Source: JBBECJ01 sp963763325
GTDB lineage: Bacteria > Chloroflexota > Chloroflexia > Thermomicrobiales > CFX8
Reading direction: 5' to 3'
Assembly (NCBI GenBank): GCA_963763325.1
Contig: CAVXOL010000023.1
Location: 248,001-312,000 of the forward strand
DNA length: 64,000 bases
A model generated the notes under the pieces. The model had not been told where the DNA came from, ran no database searches, and saw only the letters and a list, made by a program, of their open reading frames with translations. Shown piece by piece: positions 47,432 to 56,809 of this stretch. Numbering within the stretch: position 1 is the stretch's first letter; every line of letters begins with the position of its first letter. The translations under genes were made by a program, and so were the position numbers.

Positions 47432-48324
47432 CCGACCGGCCTCGGTGGTGGCTCGCCGTAGCGCCAGATGAAGTAGTGCAGCCCGACGTTCCCGGCCTCG
47501 ACTTCCCAGCCCGGGTCGTTGGTTGGCGTGTAGGTCAGGCAGCGGCGCTCGAAGCATTGCAGCAGGACATCTTCCAGCTGCCCTTCCAGCAGCACCTGCG
47601 TCCAGTACGCCTCGGTAATCGGGAAGCCGGTCGCATAGAACGGATCGGCGAAGAGTGCCTCAGTGCGAGTAGGCGTCGTCCTCCCAGACCATCCCGACCG
47701 ACGTCATGAACGCCCAGAACGGCTCTGCCACCCAGTGACCGGTCGCCGGCTCGTACCAGGTCACGTCGATGTCGTACGACGCGTAGCGCGAGTCGGTCCC
47801 AACATTGCCCTGGCCGTCAATCGTCCACGTCAGCGGCCCAGGCTGCGGACCGGTGTAGGGCACCCTCAGGTTCGCCATCGTCGCGTAGGTCACGCCGTTC
47901 GGGTCGTCGGTGTCGCCCGCGACGTTGACGTCGGACGGGCTGCGATTCTCGAAGCGATTGTGGCCGGTCTGGAGCTGGCCGCTCATTAGCTCGACCACCA
48001 GCAGCCCATTGCTAACGAACCACGGGTCATCGCGGTCGGCGTCCGGATCGGTGATCTCCATCCGTGACTTGTCGAAGTAGATGATCTTGCGCTCGCCCTC
48101 GGGCGATTCGCGTATCGCTCCCAGGTAAGAAAGGCCGCCGTCTGCGGCCCCCACATCCAGGTCCGGTTGACGACGCCGTCCATGACCGGCTTATCGGTCC
48201 GCTGCCAGTTCTCCAGCAGCGGGTCTCCATCCTCCTGGGCAACCGTCACCGCGCTGAACAGCAACAGCGCGCAGCACGCAAGCATGACAGCCGTCAACAG
48301 CCGTCCGCCGACCTGCTCTCTCAT
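47428..48324 (-). pseudogene. Secreted protein with a C-terminal repeat-type domain, two frameshifts
   Basis: About 297 aa if restored. A Sec signal peptide is clear (LLTAVMLACCALLLFSAVTVAQ). Then WMWGPQTAAFLTWERY, a base missing near 48115, and ESPEGERKIIYFDKSRMEIT in the next frame through WVAEPFWAFMTS. An extra base near 47663 leads to the last frame: EALFADPF, ITEAYWTQV, FERRCLTYTP, GWEVEAGNVGLHY ending at the TAG at 47428. That last segment is a domain common in exported Chloroflexota proteins, of unknown function. Confidence 0.75.
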
Positions 48325-48448
48325 ATCCAGTCCTCTTCCGCCCCCGGGAATCCCTCGGTGTCAATGCAGCCTCCCGGCCCTTCGACGCCCAGTCGACCCC
48401 AGAACTGTGACGTACAGGCACGGCAGGACTTGTCAGCGTATCACACGT

Positions 48449-48517
48449 GGTGACAGGTGACAGGGAATAGGAGTATGATCGCCGGCATCGAACTCCTGTC
48501 ACCTCTCACCTGTCACC
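48449..48517. repeat. GGTGACAG-type palindromic repeat at the 3' end of the NERD gene
   Basis: Two arms of 26 bases (48449-48474, starting GGTGACAGGTGACAGGG and ending AGGAGT; 48492-48517, starting ACTCCTGTCACC) pair at most positions around 17 nt. Its right arm overlaps the last codons of the minus-strand NERD gene, and its GGTGA provides the stop. Confidence 0.75.
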
Positions 48518-49323
48518 TGCGTCCCCGGCATCGAGTCAATGCAGGCGGGAGGGCTGGTCTCCAGAATGGATGTATCGCGTCCGCGTTCACGCTCGCGATA
48601 CCAGGCCAACTCGTTTTCAAGGCGGGTGATGCGCTGGTCGATGCCCTGGAGCCAGCCGACGAACGAGGCGGCGGTGTCGCTAGCCGGAGTCACATCGATC
48701 GGCGGGAGCGGTGGCAGCGTGACCTCGCCGCCGCTCCAGATCTCGGTCAGCCGCAGCGACTCGGCAAGGTTGCCGATCTCCTGGGTCGTCAGCGTGACAC
48801 CGGACTTCGGCGTCCAGCCGCGCACGTGGCGCAACCAATCGTCGGTGTTGAACCACCAGCGCCCGTAGCGGCTCGGCGGCGCCAGTGGCAGTCGGTGGAT
48901 CGTTCCAGGCGGCGAGAGCAGCAGGAGGTCTGGCCAGACGCGAAACTCCCCCGCCGGACGGATGTCAGCCGTCTCGCGGTAGAGCTGCTGGTTGTTCCAG
49001 AGCCAGTCAGCCATCGCGTTGGCTGAGTTCACCGCTTGCCAGTAGGGATTGGTGTCTGTTCCATTTGTCGGGAGTTCTCCCCACTCGCCGGTGATGGTGA
49101 GCTTCTCCCAGAGCCCGTTGACCGCGCCCCGGATCGGCTTCGAGCTACGCTTGAGCTCGGTGAGGATCAACGTCGATGGTGCGTCGGGTCGGACAATGAA
49201 CCAGTCGATGTTACGGCCAATGTTGAACTCGGCGAAGACCCAGAACGAATCAGGAAGTCGCTTGAGCGTGTCGAGTACTTCGTTGTCGATCATGCTCAAC
49301 TCGCCGGCAAAGATCCGTGCCAT
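48499..49323 (-). CDS. NERD-like (nuclease-related) domain protein
   Basis: About 274 aa. The ATG at 49323 follows CGGGGAGAGGGAGAA; the longer frame upstream looks non-coding. The first 70 residues match the start of a NERD domain (FAGELSMIDNEVLDTL, FAEFNIGRNIDWFIV, ILTELKRSS), with Asp and Glu-x-Lys at nuclease-like positions. The middle is Trp-rich. The last residues (GTQVTGER) are encoded by the repeat at 48449-48517, so the original C-terminus may have been replaced. NERD proteins are often linked to DNA processing or defence; no partner gene is near. Confidence 0.65.
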   Translation of the reverse strand: MARIFAGELSMIDNEVLDTLKRLPDSFWVFAEFNIGRNIDWFIVRPDAPSTLILTELKRSSKPIRGAVNGLWEKLTITGEWGELPTNGTDTNPYWQAVNSANAMADWLWNNQQLYRETADIRPAGEFRVWPDLLLLSPPGTIHRLPLAPPSRYGRWWFNTDDWLRHVRGWTPKSGVTLTTQEIGNLAESLRLTEIWSGGEVTLPPLPPIDVTPASDTAASFVGWLQGIDQRITRLENELAWYRERERGRDTSILETSPPACIDSMPGTQVTGER

Positions 49324-49704
49324 CCATTTCTCCCTCTCCCCGATTGCTTTTGAGCTCTCGTCCATTGCGGTATGCAGCCATCCCCACTGGCTGCGATCGA
49401 CAGGCCGGGCCAGGTCGCCTACGGCGTTCCCAGTCGTCGCGGCTATCCCGGCATCCCCATGGACTGTCTCTGAACACATTACTGCGTAATCATGAATTCG
49501 GCAAACCCTATTACGCATCGAACATACGTGGTTTTGCGGAGCGAGTCCGCTGGCTCTTTGCTGATCCGGATCGTCAGGCAGCGCCGCAAGTCCCGCACCT
49601 TTCTGGAAGTCCCATCTGGGTGCGGGATATGGCAGCGATTGTTCGGATGTTGACAGGTTAGTTGATCGTTCGTGTGGTGAGTGGGTTGGGCTGTGGTGGT
49701 TGCG
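49324..49704. other. Intergenic region with a possible gene fragment
   Basis: A plus-strand frame ending at TAG 49661 has a coherent stretch (RGFAERVRWLFADPDRQ, GSPIWVRDMAAIVRMLTG) but no start or ribosome site; it may be the tail of a lost gene. Otherwise nothing is seen. The promoter of the minus-strand NERD gene must be near 49330-49400. Confidence 0.35.
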
Positions 49705-50055
49705 CTACGCAGGCTTGAGGAGGACGACCGTCAGGCATGCCAGCCCGATGCCGAGGGCTGCCCGGAGGCTGAAGGTGTCGCCGAATACAAGGAACCCCAG
49801 CACGGCGTTGACGGCATAGACGCCGACCGCCCAGATGCCGACAGTCGCGATGTAGGAAGGACCGGTCTTCAAGGCATAGCCGAATAACACGATCGATGGC
49901 GCGAACACGACAACCCCGCCAACGGCCGCGCCGAAGAACCCCAGCCCGTCGATTCGGTCGCCGGAGATCTTGAGATAGGCGGTCGCCATCGCATCACCGG
50001 CAACCGAGAGCAGCAGGATCATTGCCCAGCTCGCCGTCGCTGACATCCCCAGCAT
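49705..50055 (-). CDS. Small multidrug resistance (SMR) family transporter
   Basis: A four-helix membrane protein of 116 aa. The ATG at 50055 overlaps the decarboxylase stop (TGATG) and follows GGAGGAGGCAGCTG. Helix 1 is ILLLSVAGDAMATAYLKISG; the essential membrane Glu of EmrE-type carriers appears to be Asp21 here. Helix 3 keeps a Trp (IATVGIWAVGVYAV) and helix 4 ends VVLLKPA. SMR proteins work as proton-coupled dimers exporting cations, including spermidine (MdtJI) or guanidinium (Gdx). The overlap with an arginine decarboxylase points to agmatine or polyamine export, which is inference. Confidence 0.72.
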   Translation of the reverse strand: MLGMSATASWAMILLLSVAGDAMATAYLKISGDRIDGLGFFGAAVGGVVVFAPSIVLFGYALKTGPSYIATVGIWAVGVYAVNAVLGFLVFGDTFSLRAALGIGLACLTVVLLKPA

Positions 50056-50573
50056 CAGCTGCCTCCTCCGTTGGCGTCGGCGGTCCAGCGTTCCGACTGG
50101 AAGACGGCCACGACGAGCGCCGTCGTTGGGAAACCGTTGGCGACCCTGGCAATTGTCTTGAGGCCGACACATCGCTCGTCGAACTGGATATCTCGCACCT
50201 GACACAGATCGTGGAGCGAGAGATAGATCAGCTGTCTGACATGCGCCTCGGCGCAGTCTGGGCAGGCACCGATTACCTCATGCTCTACGAACAGTCCCCG
50301 GCCGTCGCCCCACTGATACCAGCCAATGCCGGCCGCGACGGCTTCGTCGTCCTGGTCTGACCTGGCCTCCGCCTTGACGACGTAGAGCCGGTCGCCATGC
50401 TCGTCAATGGCCGGCGCATGGCGGCCGGACTCCTCGATCCGCGAACCGGGAGGAATGACGGACGAGAGGGCGAGCAGGTTGTAGTTGTGAACACCACATC
50501 GAAACAATGCGTCATCGAAAGATGAGAGAAGAGTCTGTCCACGGCCAATGGCCGATGCTATGCAAATCCTCAT
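50055..50573 (-). CDS. pdaD: Pyruvoyl-dependent arginine decarboxylase
   Basis: A 172-aa proenzyme that converts arginine to agmatine, the first step of a polyamine route. GAGGCATTCG precedes the ATG. The self-cleavage site is recognisable in NLLALSSVIPPGS (Ser37-Ser38), which would yield the pyruvoyl group. The acidic loop VEHEVIGACPDCAE and the end FPTTALVVAVFQ fit the family fold. It is directly coupled by a TGATG overlap to the SMR transporter. Histidine-type pyruvoyl decarboxylases are the alternative but lack this site sequence. Confidence 0.87.
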   Translation of the reverse strand: MRICIASAIGRGQTLLSSFDDALFRCGVHNYNLLALSSVIPPGSRIEESGRHAPAIDEHGDRLYVVKAEARSDQDDEAVAAGIGWYQWGDGRGLFVEHEVIGACPDCAEAHVRQLIYLSLHDLCQVRDIQFDERCVGLKTIARVANGFPTTALVVAVFQSERWTADANGGGS

Positions 50574-51135
50574 CGAATGCCTCTCAGTTCATGGCGTACG
50601 CCACCTCGGGTCCATGCCAGCGGGGCAGACTGCTTACCTGGTCAGGCGATCGTGCCGGGTCACATCGTTGCGTGCGGCGGCGTCGAGCAACGCCGACTGC
50701 CGCCAGGGTTCGCACTGGCGCAGGTCCGCGGACACCGTTCGCTGAACGGATCCGCTGACCCGGTGACGCTGCTCGGTTGGTCGGCCGTTTAGAGCGACAT
50801 CGGTGGCAGGACTGGCTTCCTGACCGCGATCGACGATGCCGGGGCGAGACTGTTGATTGAGTGGGCACCATGAGAACAACTGGTGAAGGGCGACTTTCGC
50901 GAATGCCATCCTGCTGCTCCTTATCCTTCGCAGACGATGTTGTGATGAGTACCTGCCTGTAGTCTGAGGGCGCGACGCCACGATCTCCACGAAGATGACT
51001 CACAGTTGCGGTCACAGGATTTCGGCCCTGGGACTTGACAGCGGTGCCTTGACGCTGTCGAATGTGGTTGCGGGGCTGACACACCCCCGTCGCGATTGCG
51101 CCGGCACGTTGTCATAACGTGGGAGGCTGCATCCG
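50574..51135. other. Intergenic region between pdaD and the XRE/NB-ARC regulator
   Basis: About 560 bases between divergent genes. No convincing gene: the available frames are Arg/Pro-rich with no start signal. No strong palindrome was seen. Promoters for both flanking genes should be within it. Confidence 0.5.
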
Positions 51136-53563
51136 ATGACAGCGACTGACGACACGCGGCACGATCCCAGACCACAGCGCGCGACGCCGTCTGCCTTTGG
51201 CCAGCTTCTTGCGGCGGCTGCGAACAGCAGCGGACATCACCCAGGAGGAACTGGCCGAACGGGCGGGCGTCAGTACGCGCCTGATCAGCGATCTCGAACG
51301 GGGCGCCATCCTTCGCCCGCGCCGCGACACGGTCCAGATGCTGGCGGACGGTCTCCGGTTGCCGGAGGGCGAGCGAGCCGAGTTCGCCGAAATCGCCCGT
51401 GGGCGAGCGCCTGAGCCTGCCGGCCCGGCCGACCCTGAACCCGCTCCTCCGGCTGCTCAACTGCCGCTGCCACCAACGGCATTGATTGGTCGCGAGCGGG
51501 AGCTTGCCGCGACGACCTCGCTGCTGGCCCAACCGGAACCGCGCCTGCTGACACTGACCGGCCCCGGCGGTGTCGGTAAGACGCGTCTGGCGATCGAGGC
51601 TGCCAGACGGGTTGCCCATGCGTTCCGGGACGGTGCCATCTTCGTCGATCTTGCACCACTGTCCGATCCTTCCCGTGTCCTTGCAACCATCGCCCAATCA
51701 TGCGGAGCGCGTGACACCGGCGAATCGTCGGTGATGGCGAGCCTGGTCGAGACGCTGCGCGAGTCGCAGTTGCTGCTCGTGCTGGACAACGTCGAACATG
51801 TCGCGATGGCCGCTCCGGAAATCGCGCAATTGCTCGAACGATGCGCCGGGTTGAACGATTCTGGCGACCAGCCGCCAGCCGCTGCGGCTGCGCGCGGAGT
51901 GGGAATATCCGGTCACGCCGCTTGCGTTGCCGAACCTGCATGACCTGCCCCCGCCGGACGAACTCGGGCGTGTGCCGTCCGTCGATCTGTTCGTGCGGCG
52001 TGCTGAATCGGCCCGGCACGCATTCGCGCTGACAGCTGCCAATGCCCGGGACGTTGCCGGGCTTGCCGTCCGGCTCGACGGCCTGCCGCTGGCGATCGAG
52101 CTGGCAGCCGCGCGCGTCAAGGTGTTGGCGCCAGCCGATCTGCTCGCCCGCCTCGACCAGCGGCTGCCGTTGCTGACCGGCGGCGCACACGATCTCCCGG
52201 CTCGCCAGCAGACGATGCGGGCGACGATCGACTGGAGCCACGACCTGCTGGACCCTGCCGAGCGCTGGCTGTTCCGCAGGCTGGCTGTCTTCTCCGGCGG
52301 CTTCACGCTGGACGCTGCCGAATCCGTCGCCGGCCCCGACGCGCCACTCGACATGCTGGACGGCGTCACGTCGCTGGTCGACAAAAGCCTGCTGCGGACG
52401 ATCGACCACGCCGCGACGGCATCCCGCGCTTCGGGATGCTGGAGACGATTCGTGAGTACGGACTGGAGCAACTGGCCGCCGCAGGTGACGAGCTTGAGGC
52501 GCGCCGACGCCACGCTGCTTGGGCAGCCGATCTCGCCGAGCGGGCCGAGCCGGAACTGACCGGCGCTGACCAGCAGCACTGGTTCAGCCGGCTTGACACC
52601 GAGCACGACAACCTGCGTGCGGCACTAGGTTGGGCAATCGAGCAACGAGACACCGTAGACGGCACAGCGGATTGCCGCCGCTGTCTATCGCTTCTGGGTC
52701 ACCGAAGGACACTTTACTGAAGGACGATCACTGGCTCGAACAGGCGCTGCGCTCGACGGCGCCGGACCGTCGACCGCGAGCATGGTCGCTCATTGGTGCC
52801 GGCGTGCTCGCCTATTTCCTCGGAGACAACCAACGCGCAACGGATTGCAACAACGAGGCGCGCGCCATGTTCAGCGACCTGGGAGATGCGCGTGGTGTCG
52901 CCTGCTGCTACGGGAACCTCGGCCTGATCGCGGACGCCGAGATGGATTACGACCGTGCTGTCGCGCTCTACGAGCGAGGCGCTCGGACGGTTCCGCGCCT
53001 TGACGATCCGACCCACGTCAGGTTCATGCTCGGCAACCTCGGCTTGATTCGCTACTTCCAGCGGGAGTACGAGCACGCCATGGCACTGATAGAGGAGAGC
53101 CCGCCCTCGCGCGGGAGACCGGCGACCGGCATAGCGAAGCGATTTCGCTCGGTAACCTCGGGATGGTCGCGTTCGCCCTCGGCGACTACAGCGGGCAATG
53201 GATCTCCAACGCGAGGTACTGGTCATGCGGCGCGAACTGAGCAACCAGTCTCACTTGGCCTCGACGCTTGAGAAAGTCGCGATGATCGCCGCCGCGACTG
53301 GTGCGCCGATCCGCGCTGCCCGCCTCTTCGGCGCCGCCGATGCCCTCCGTGCCGAAGTCGGCGGCGCCATCCAGCCCAACGACCGCGAGGTCCTCGACCG
53401 CTCGATCACCGCTGCCCGCTCCCAGACCGGCGAAATCGCCTTCAATACTGCCTGGCTCGCTGGAGCCACCCTCACCGTCGAGTCCGCGATCGACGAAGCC
53501 CTCGCCAGCGACTGGGACCACACCCCAACCGGCTTCCGCGCTGAAGACATGCGGGCGGAGTAA
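51136..53563 (+). pseudogene. XRE-type HTH plus NB-ARC ATPase regulator with TPR-like C-terminus, about seven frameshifts
   Basis: About 800 aa if restored. The ATG at 51136 follows GGGAGGCTGCATCCG. Fragments in order: HTH (FLRRLRTAADITQEELAERAGVS), Walker A (LTGPGGVGKTRLA), Walker B (LLLVLDNVEH), the LATSRQPL sensor, GLPLAIELAAARVK, FRRLAVFSGGF, GMLETIREYGLEQL, then helical repeats (FWVTEGHFTEGR, GNLGLIADAEMDY, LARETGDRHSEAISLGNLG). Breaks lie near 51200, 51854, 52414, 52670, 52728, 53104 and 53191, of both signs. The family binds DNA through the HTH and uses ATP as a switch. Confidence 0.8.
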
Positions 53564-53812
53564 TGCGTGACGCGTGCGGCGCGACACGCGGGATTCGGCC
53601 AATAACCGGTGGGAAAGCCGTCCCTCTTCCCGCTACACATTACACACGCCACGACAATCGCCTCGTTCGTCTATCATCATTCCATCGTCCGCTGGCTGGC
53701 AGCGATCTGGCGAGAGTGGGATGGAAACCGGCGGACTGGTGTTATCAGTCATAGCAACCACCAGCCGGCGGCTGACTGGCTGACACGCTAACTGGCTACG
53801 TTGGGAGGAACG

Positions 53813-54811
53813 GTGCTTACACTCGGTTACAAGGCGTCGGCGGAGCAATTCGGGCCGCGCGAGCTGCTGGAGTTCTCGGTCATCGCCGAGCAGGTCGGCT
53901 TCGACTCGGTCGTCGTTAGCGACCATTTCCAGCCCTGGCGGCATACGCACGGCCACTCGCCGTTCTCGTTCGCCTGGCTGGCGGCCCTCGGCGAGCGGAC
54001 GAGCCGCGTCCGGCTCGGCACCAGCGTCGTGACGCCGACCTTCCGCTATCACCCGTCGATTGTCGCCCAGGCGATGGGGACGCTCGGCTGCCTCGCGCCG
54101 GGTCGCGTCTTCCTCGGTGTCGGCACCGGCGAGTCGCTGAACGAGATTCCGTCGATCGGCATCGAGTGGCCAGACTTCAAGGAACGTTTCGCGCGTCTGC
54201 GTGAGGCGATCACCCTGATGCAGCGGCTCTGGACCGAGGAACGGGTTACCTTCGAGGGCAAGTACTACCAGACCCAGAACGCGACCGTCTACGACCGCCC
54301 GGAGGAGGGCATCCCACTCTATGTGGCTGCCTCAGGAGCGACGGCCGCCCGGCTGGCCGGCCGGGTTGCCGACGGCTTCATCTGCACCAGCGGCAAGGCG
54401 CCGGAACTCTACACCGAGACGCTCGTCCCGGCCGTCCAGGAGGGCGCCGAGAAGGCTGGCCGCGACGCCAGCAGCCTCGAGATGACGATCGAGATGAAGG
54501 TCTCGTACGACACCGACAAGCAGCGCGCGCTGGAGGACACGAAGCACTGGGCCGCGCTGGCGCTCTCCAGCGACGAGAAGACCGGCGTCGAGGATCCGCT
54601 TGAGATGGAGCGACTCGCCGACGCCCTGCCGGTCGAGCGCGCCGCCAGCCGCTGGATCGTCTCCGACGACCCGGACGAGCAGGTCGAGAAGATCAAGACC
54701 TACATCGACCTCGGCTTCACCCACCTGATCTTCCACGCCCCCGGCCCCGACCAGGAGCGCTTCCTGCGCCTCTACGGCAAGGACGTCCTGCCGAGGCTGC
54801 GGGCGCTGTAA
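53813..54811 (+). CDS. fgd: F420-dependent glucose-6-phosphate dehydrogenase
   Basis: Oxidises glucose-6-phosphate to 6-phosphogluconolactone and makes F420H2, 332 aa. The GTG at 53813 follows GGGAGGAAC. The sequence tracks the well-studied mycobacterial Fgd closely: start LGYKASAEQF, catalytic His and Trp in SDHFQPW (His38, Trp42), the Glu in GVGTGE near 107, and the sugar-phosphate residues Lys in TSGKAPELY, Lys in DEKTG and Arg in SRWIVSDDP. Intact and complete. It gives a source of reduced F420 for the luciferase-like oxidoreductases elsewhere in the window. Confidence 0.93.
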   Translation: MLTLGYKASAEQFGPRELLEFSVIAEQVGFDSVVVSDHFQPWRHTHGHSPFSFAWLAALGERTSRVRLGTSVVTPTFRYHPSIVAQAMGTLGCLAPGRVFLGVGTGESLNEIPSIGIEWPDFKERFARLREAITLMQRLWTEERVTFEGKYYQTQNATVYDRPEEGIPLYVAASGATAARLAGRVADGFICTSGKAPELYTETLVPAVQEGAEKAGRDASSLEMTIEMKVSYDTDKQRALEDTKHWAALALSSDEKTGVEDPLEMERLADALPVERAASRWIVSDDPDEQVEKIKTYIDLGFTHLIFHAPGPDQERFLRLYGKDVLPRLRAL

Positions 54812-54832
54812 ACAATGCATATCTCCACTTCT

Positions 54833-54977
54833 CGTAGGGACGATCTAGATCGGTCCGCGGCCCGCAGGCCGACGCGTCGAACATGGGACATCGAGCGGGG
54901 CAGACGTCTGCGCCCGTGTTCGCGCCATCGTAGACCGTCGGCCTGCGGGCCGCGGACGATCTAGATCGGTCCCTACG
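54833..54977. repeat. 145-bp nested palindrome, MITE-like
   Basis: Outer arms of about 41 bases (54833-54873 and 54937-54977) pair almost perfectly; each contains GATCTAGATC and GTCCGCGGCCCGCAGGCC with one base added or missing. Inside, CGAACATGGG pairs with CCCGTGTTCG, and at the centre GCAGACGTCTGC is itself a palindrome. It sits 21 bases past the fgd stop and 27 bases before the end of the convergent sulfatase remnant. No open reading frame and no transposase. Confidence 0.85.
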
Positions 54978-55003
54978 GGGAAGGGGACGAGCGTCAGCGA
55001 CGA

Positions 55004-56764
55004 TTACCGCAGCGCCAGCGCCGGAAGTGCTCCAATCGGTGGATCGAACAGACTCCAGAACCGCGTTGCATCCTCGGCGGTGCCTTTGGTAAGCGTCACC
55101 GCGCCGTCATCGACGGCACTCGACCAGGTGATCCGGCCCGTCAGGAGGCCGCGTACGGTTGGCTCGGTCGTCTGCATCTCGAACGTCGCCTCTGCGGGAG
55201 CGCCTTCCAGCACATCCACCACCTCGGAACGGACCGCGAGACCATAGCTCGTGCCGGTATCGGTGCAGTGAATCCCCACCCTGATGTGGATCCCATCGCT
55301 GAGCGTCGCGTCCAGCCGGGTGGCGAACACGCGCAGGAGCAGCGGGATCGGCATCGTTGCTCCAACGTCCGGATTGGCAAACGCACCGCATCGTGGCCAT
55401 GAGTCCGGACTGATCCAGCGTCCCGTCGAGTTCTTTGGCCGCCATCAGGTAGTTGTTGCGCCAGATCGGGTTGATCGCCTGATATCCGAGCTGTCGCAGC
55501 GCGTGCGGCCTTGAGCTGCCGCGCACGCTGGTCGGCAGGATCGACCCGCAGGGCGTGGGTCAGGATCTCTGCTGTCCAACGGTAGTCGCCGTCCGCATGC
55601 GCCAGCGTGGCGTTCGCAACGACTGCGTCGCGTCCACCCATCGCCTCAACATAGCGTCGGGATCGCACAGGTCGCGGGAGTGGGTCAATGAACGTCGGGT
55701 CGCCCTCCCACCAACCGAAGGTGTTGGCGTAGATCTGCCGTACTGTCTGCGTAACGGTGCCGTAGAACTCTCCGAGCCATGGATGGTCGCGCAGGCGCGG
55801 CGGTAGCTCGCTGATCTCTTCGACCAGCTCGTCGGGAGTCAGCCCGCGCGCCATCAATCGCACGGTCTGATCGTGGATGTACTGCATCGCATCCCGATAG
55901 GCGGTCAGCAGATCAGCTAATCTCGTCTTGTCCCGTCAGTGGACGGCCATGCCCGAGGATCAGCGCATCTGCCCCAGAACTCACGCAGCATGTCGATCGC
56001 CCGGATCCACTGCCAGATATCACGGACGGCGCCGCGCAGGGCGTACAGGTTTGCGAGGCATTCGCCCTGGATGACGTCTGCCGAATGTAGCACGCCGTGG
56101 TCCGGGAACCAGAGCACGATCTCGTCGTCCGATTCGCTCGGCGCCTCGCGCAGGTGGACGCGGATACCGGCCACCTCGATCTCGAGCGATCCCTGAAAGG
56201 TCGTCGTCGGCGGCAGGAAGCCGGTCGTCCCAACCGCAGTAGTGGTCCCAGGCCAACCTCGACCAGTCCATCGGCGCCGCGTTCAAGACCCCAGCCGAAC
56301 GAGTAGGCTAGCCGCAACGGCGCCCATCATCCCGAGGCTCGGATTGCCCCGCATCCCGGCCAGCAACCGCTCGTGCGCGTAGATCGCGACCTGCTCCCGG
56401 CTCGACCTCGGACGGATCGAGCAGTCCGCGTGAGCCGGAGCTGTGGTCGGGATGGCTGTGGGTGTAGATCAGCGCCCGGACGGGCTCGTCGCTGTCACTG
56501 ACTCGCCGCAGATCGGCCAGCGCCTCGCGCGCCGCCTCCGCGTTCTCCATCGAATCGATCAGGATGCACGCCATCGGTCCCGACCACCATCGCCATGTTG
56601 GCGTTGCCGTAGCCGACGGCGACGTAGAACTGCTCCGCGACCTGATAGACGCCCTGCTCCATCGTCCGTGCATGCTCGGTCAGTCGCGTCGCAACGGTCT
56701 CACTCGCCTCGTCAAACGCGAGATTCTGACCGGTCAGGAAGACTGGGGATGGTATCGGCATCAT
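55004..56764 (-). pseudogene. Alkyl/aryl sulfatase (SdsA1-like metallo-beta-lactamase fold), about eight frameshifts
   Basis: Fragments in order across all three frames, starting at ATG 56764: FLTGQNLAFDEASE, QFYVAVGYGNANMAMVVG, ILIDSMENAEAA, the metal motif YTHSHPDHSSG, YAHERLLAGMRGNPSLGMMG, YSFGWGLERGADGL, FLPPTTTF, VLWFPDHGVLHSADVIQG, ALILGHGRPL, MQYIHDQTVRLMARG, YANTFGWWEGDP, ALRQLGYQAINPIWRN and a C-terminal SCP2-like domain ending at 55004. The full protein would hydrolyse alkyl sulfates such as dodecyl sulfate. The breaks lie near 56568, 56410, 56300, 56240, 55975, 55918, 55510 and 55375. Confidence 0.8.
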
Positions 56765-56809
56765 GACCTCGCAATCATCGTGAACGGGTTCGGGTGAAGC
56801 GTGACCTGT

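Noticed and set aside
33290..48517. CRISPR array, because of repeated GGTGACAG units
   Set aside because: Units are not evenly spaced, occur as inverted pairs at separate loci, and there are no unique spacers or cas genes.
50577..51084. Small frames between pdaD and the regulator gene
   Set aside because: Arg/Pro-rich frames on both strands with no ribosome site and no motif.
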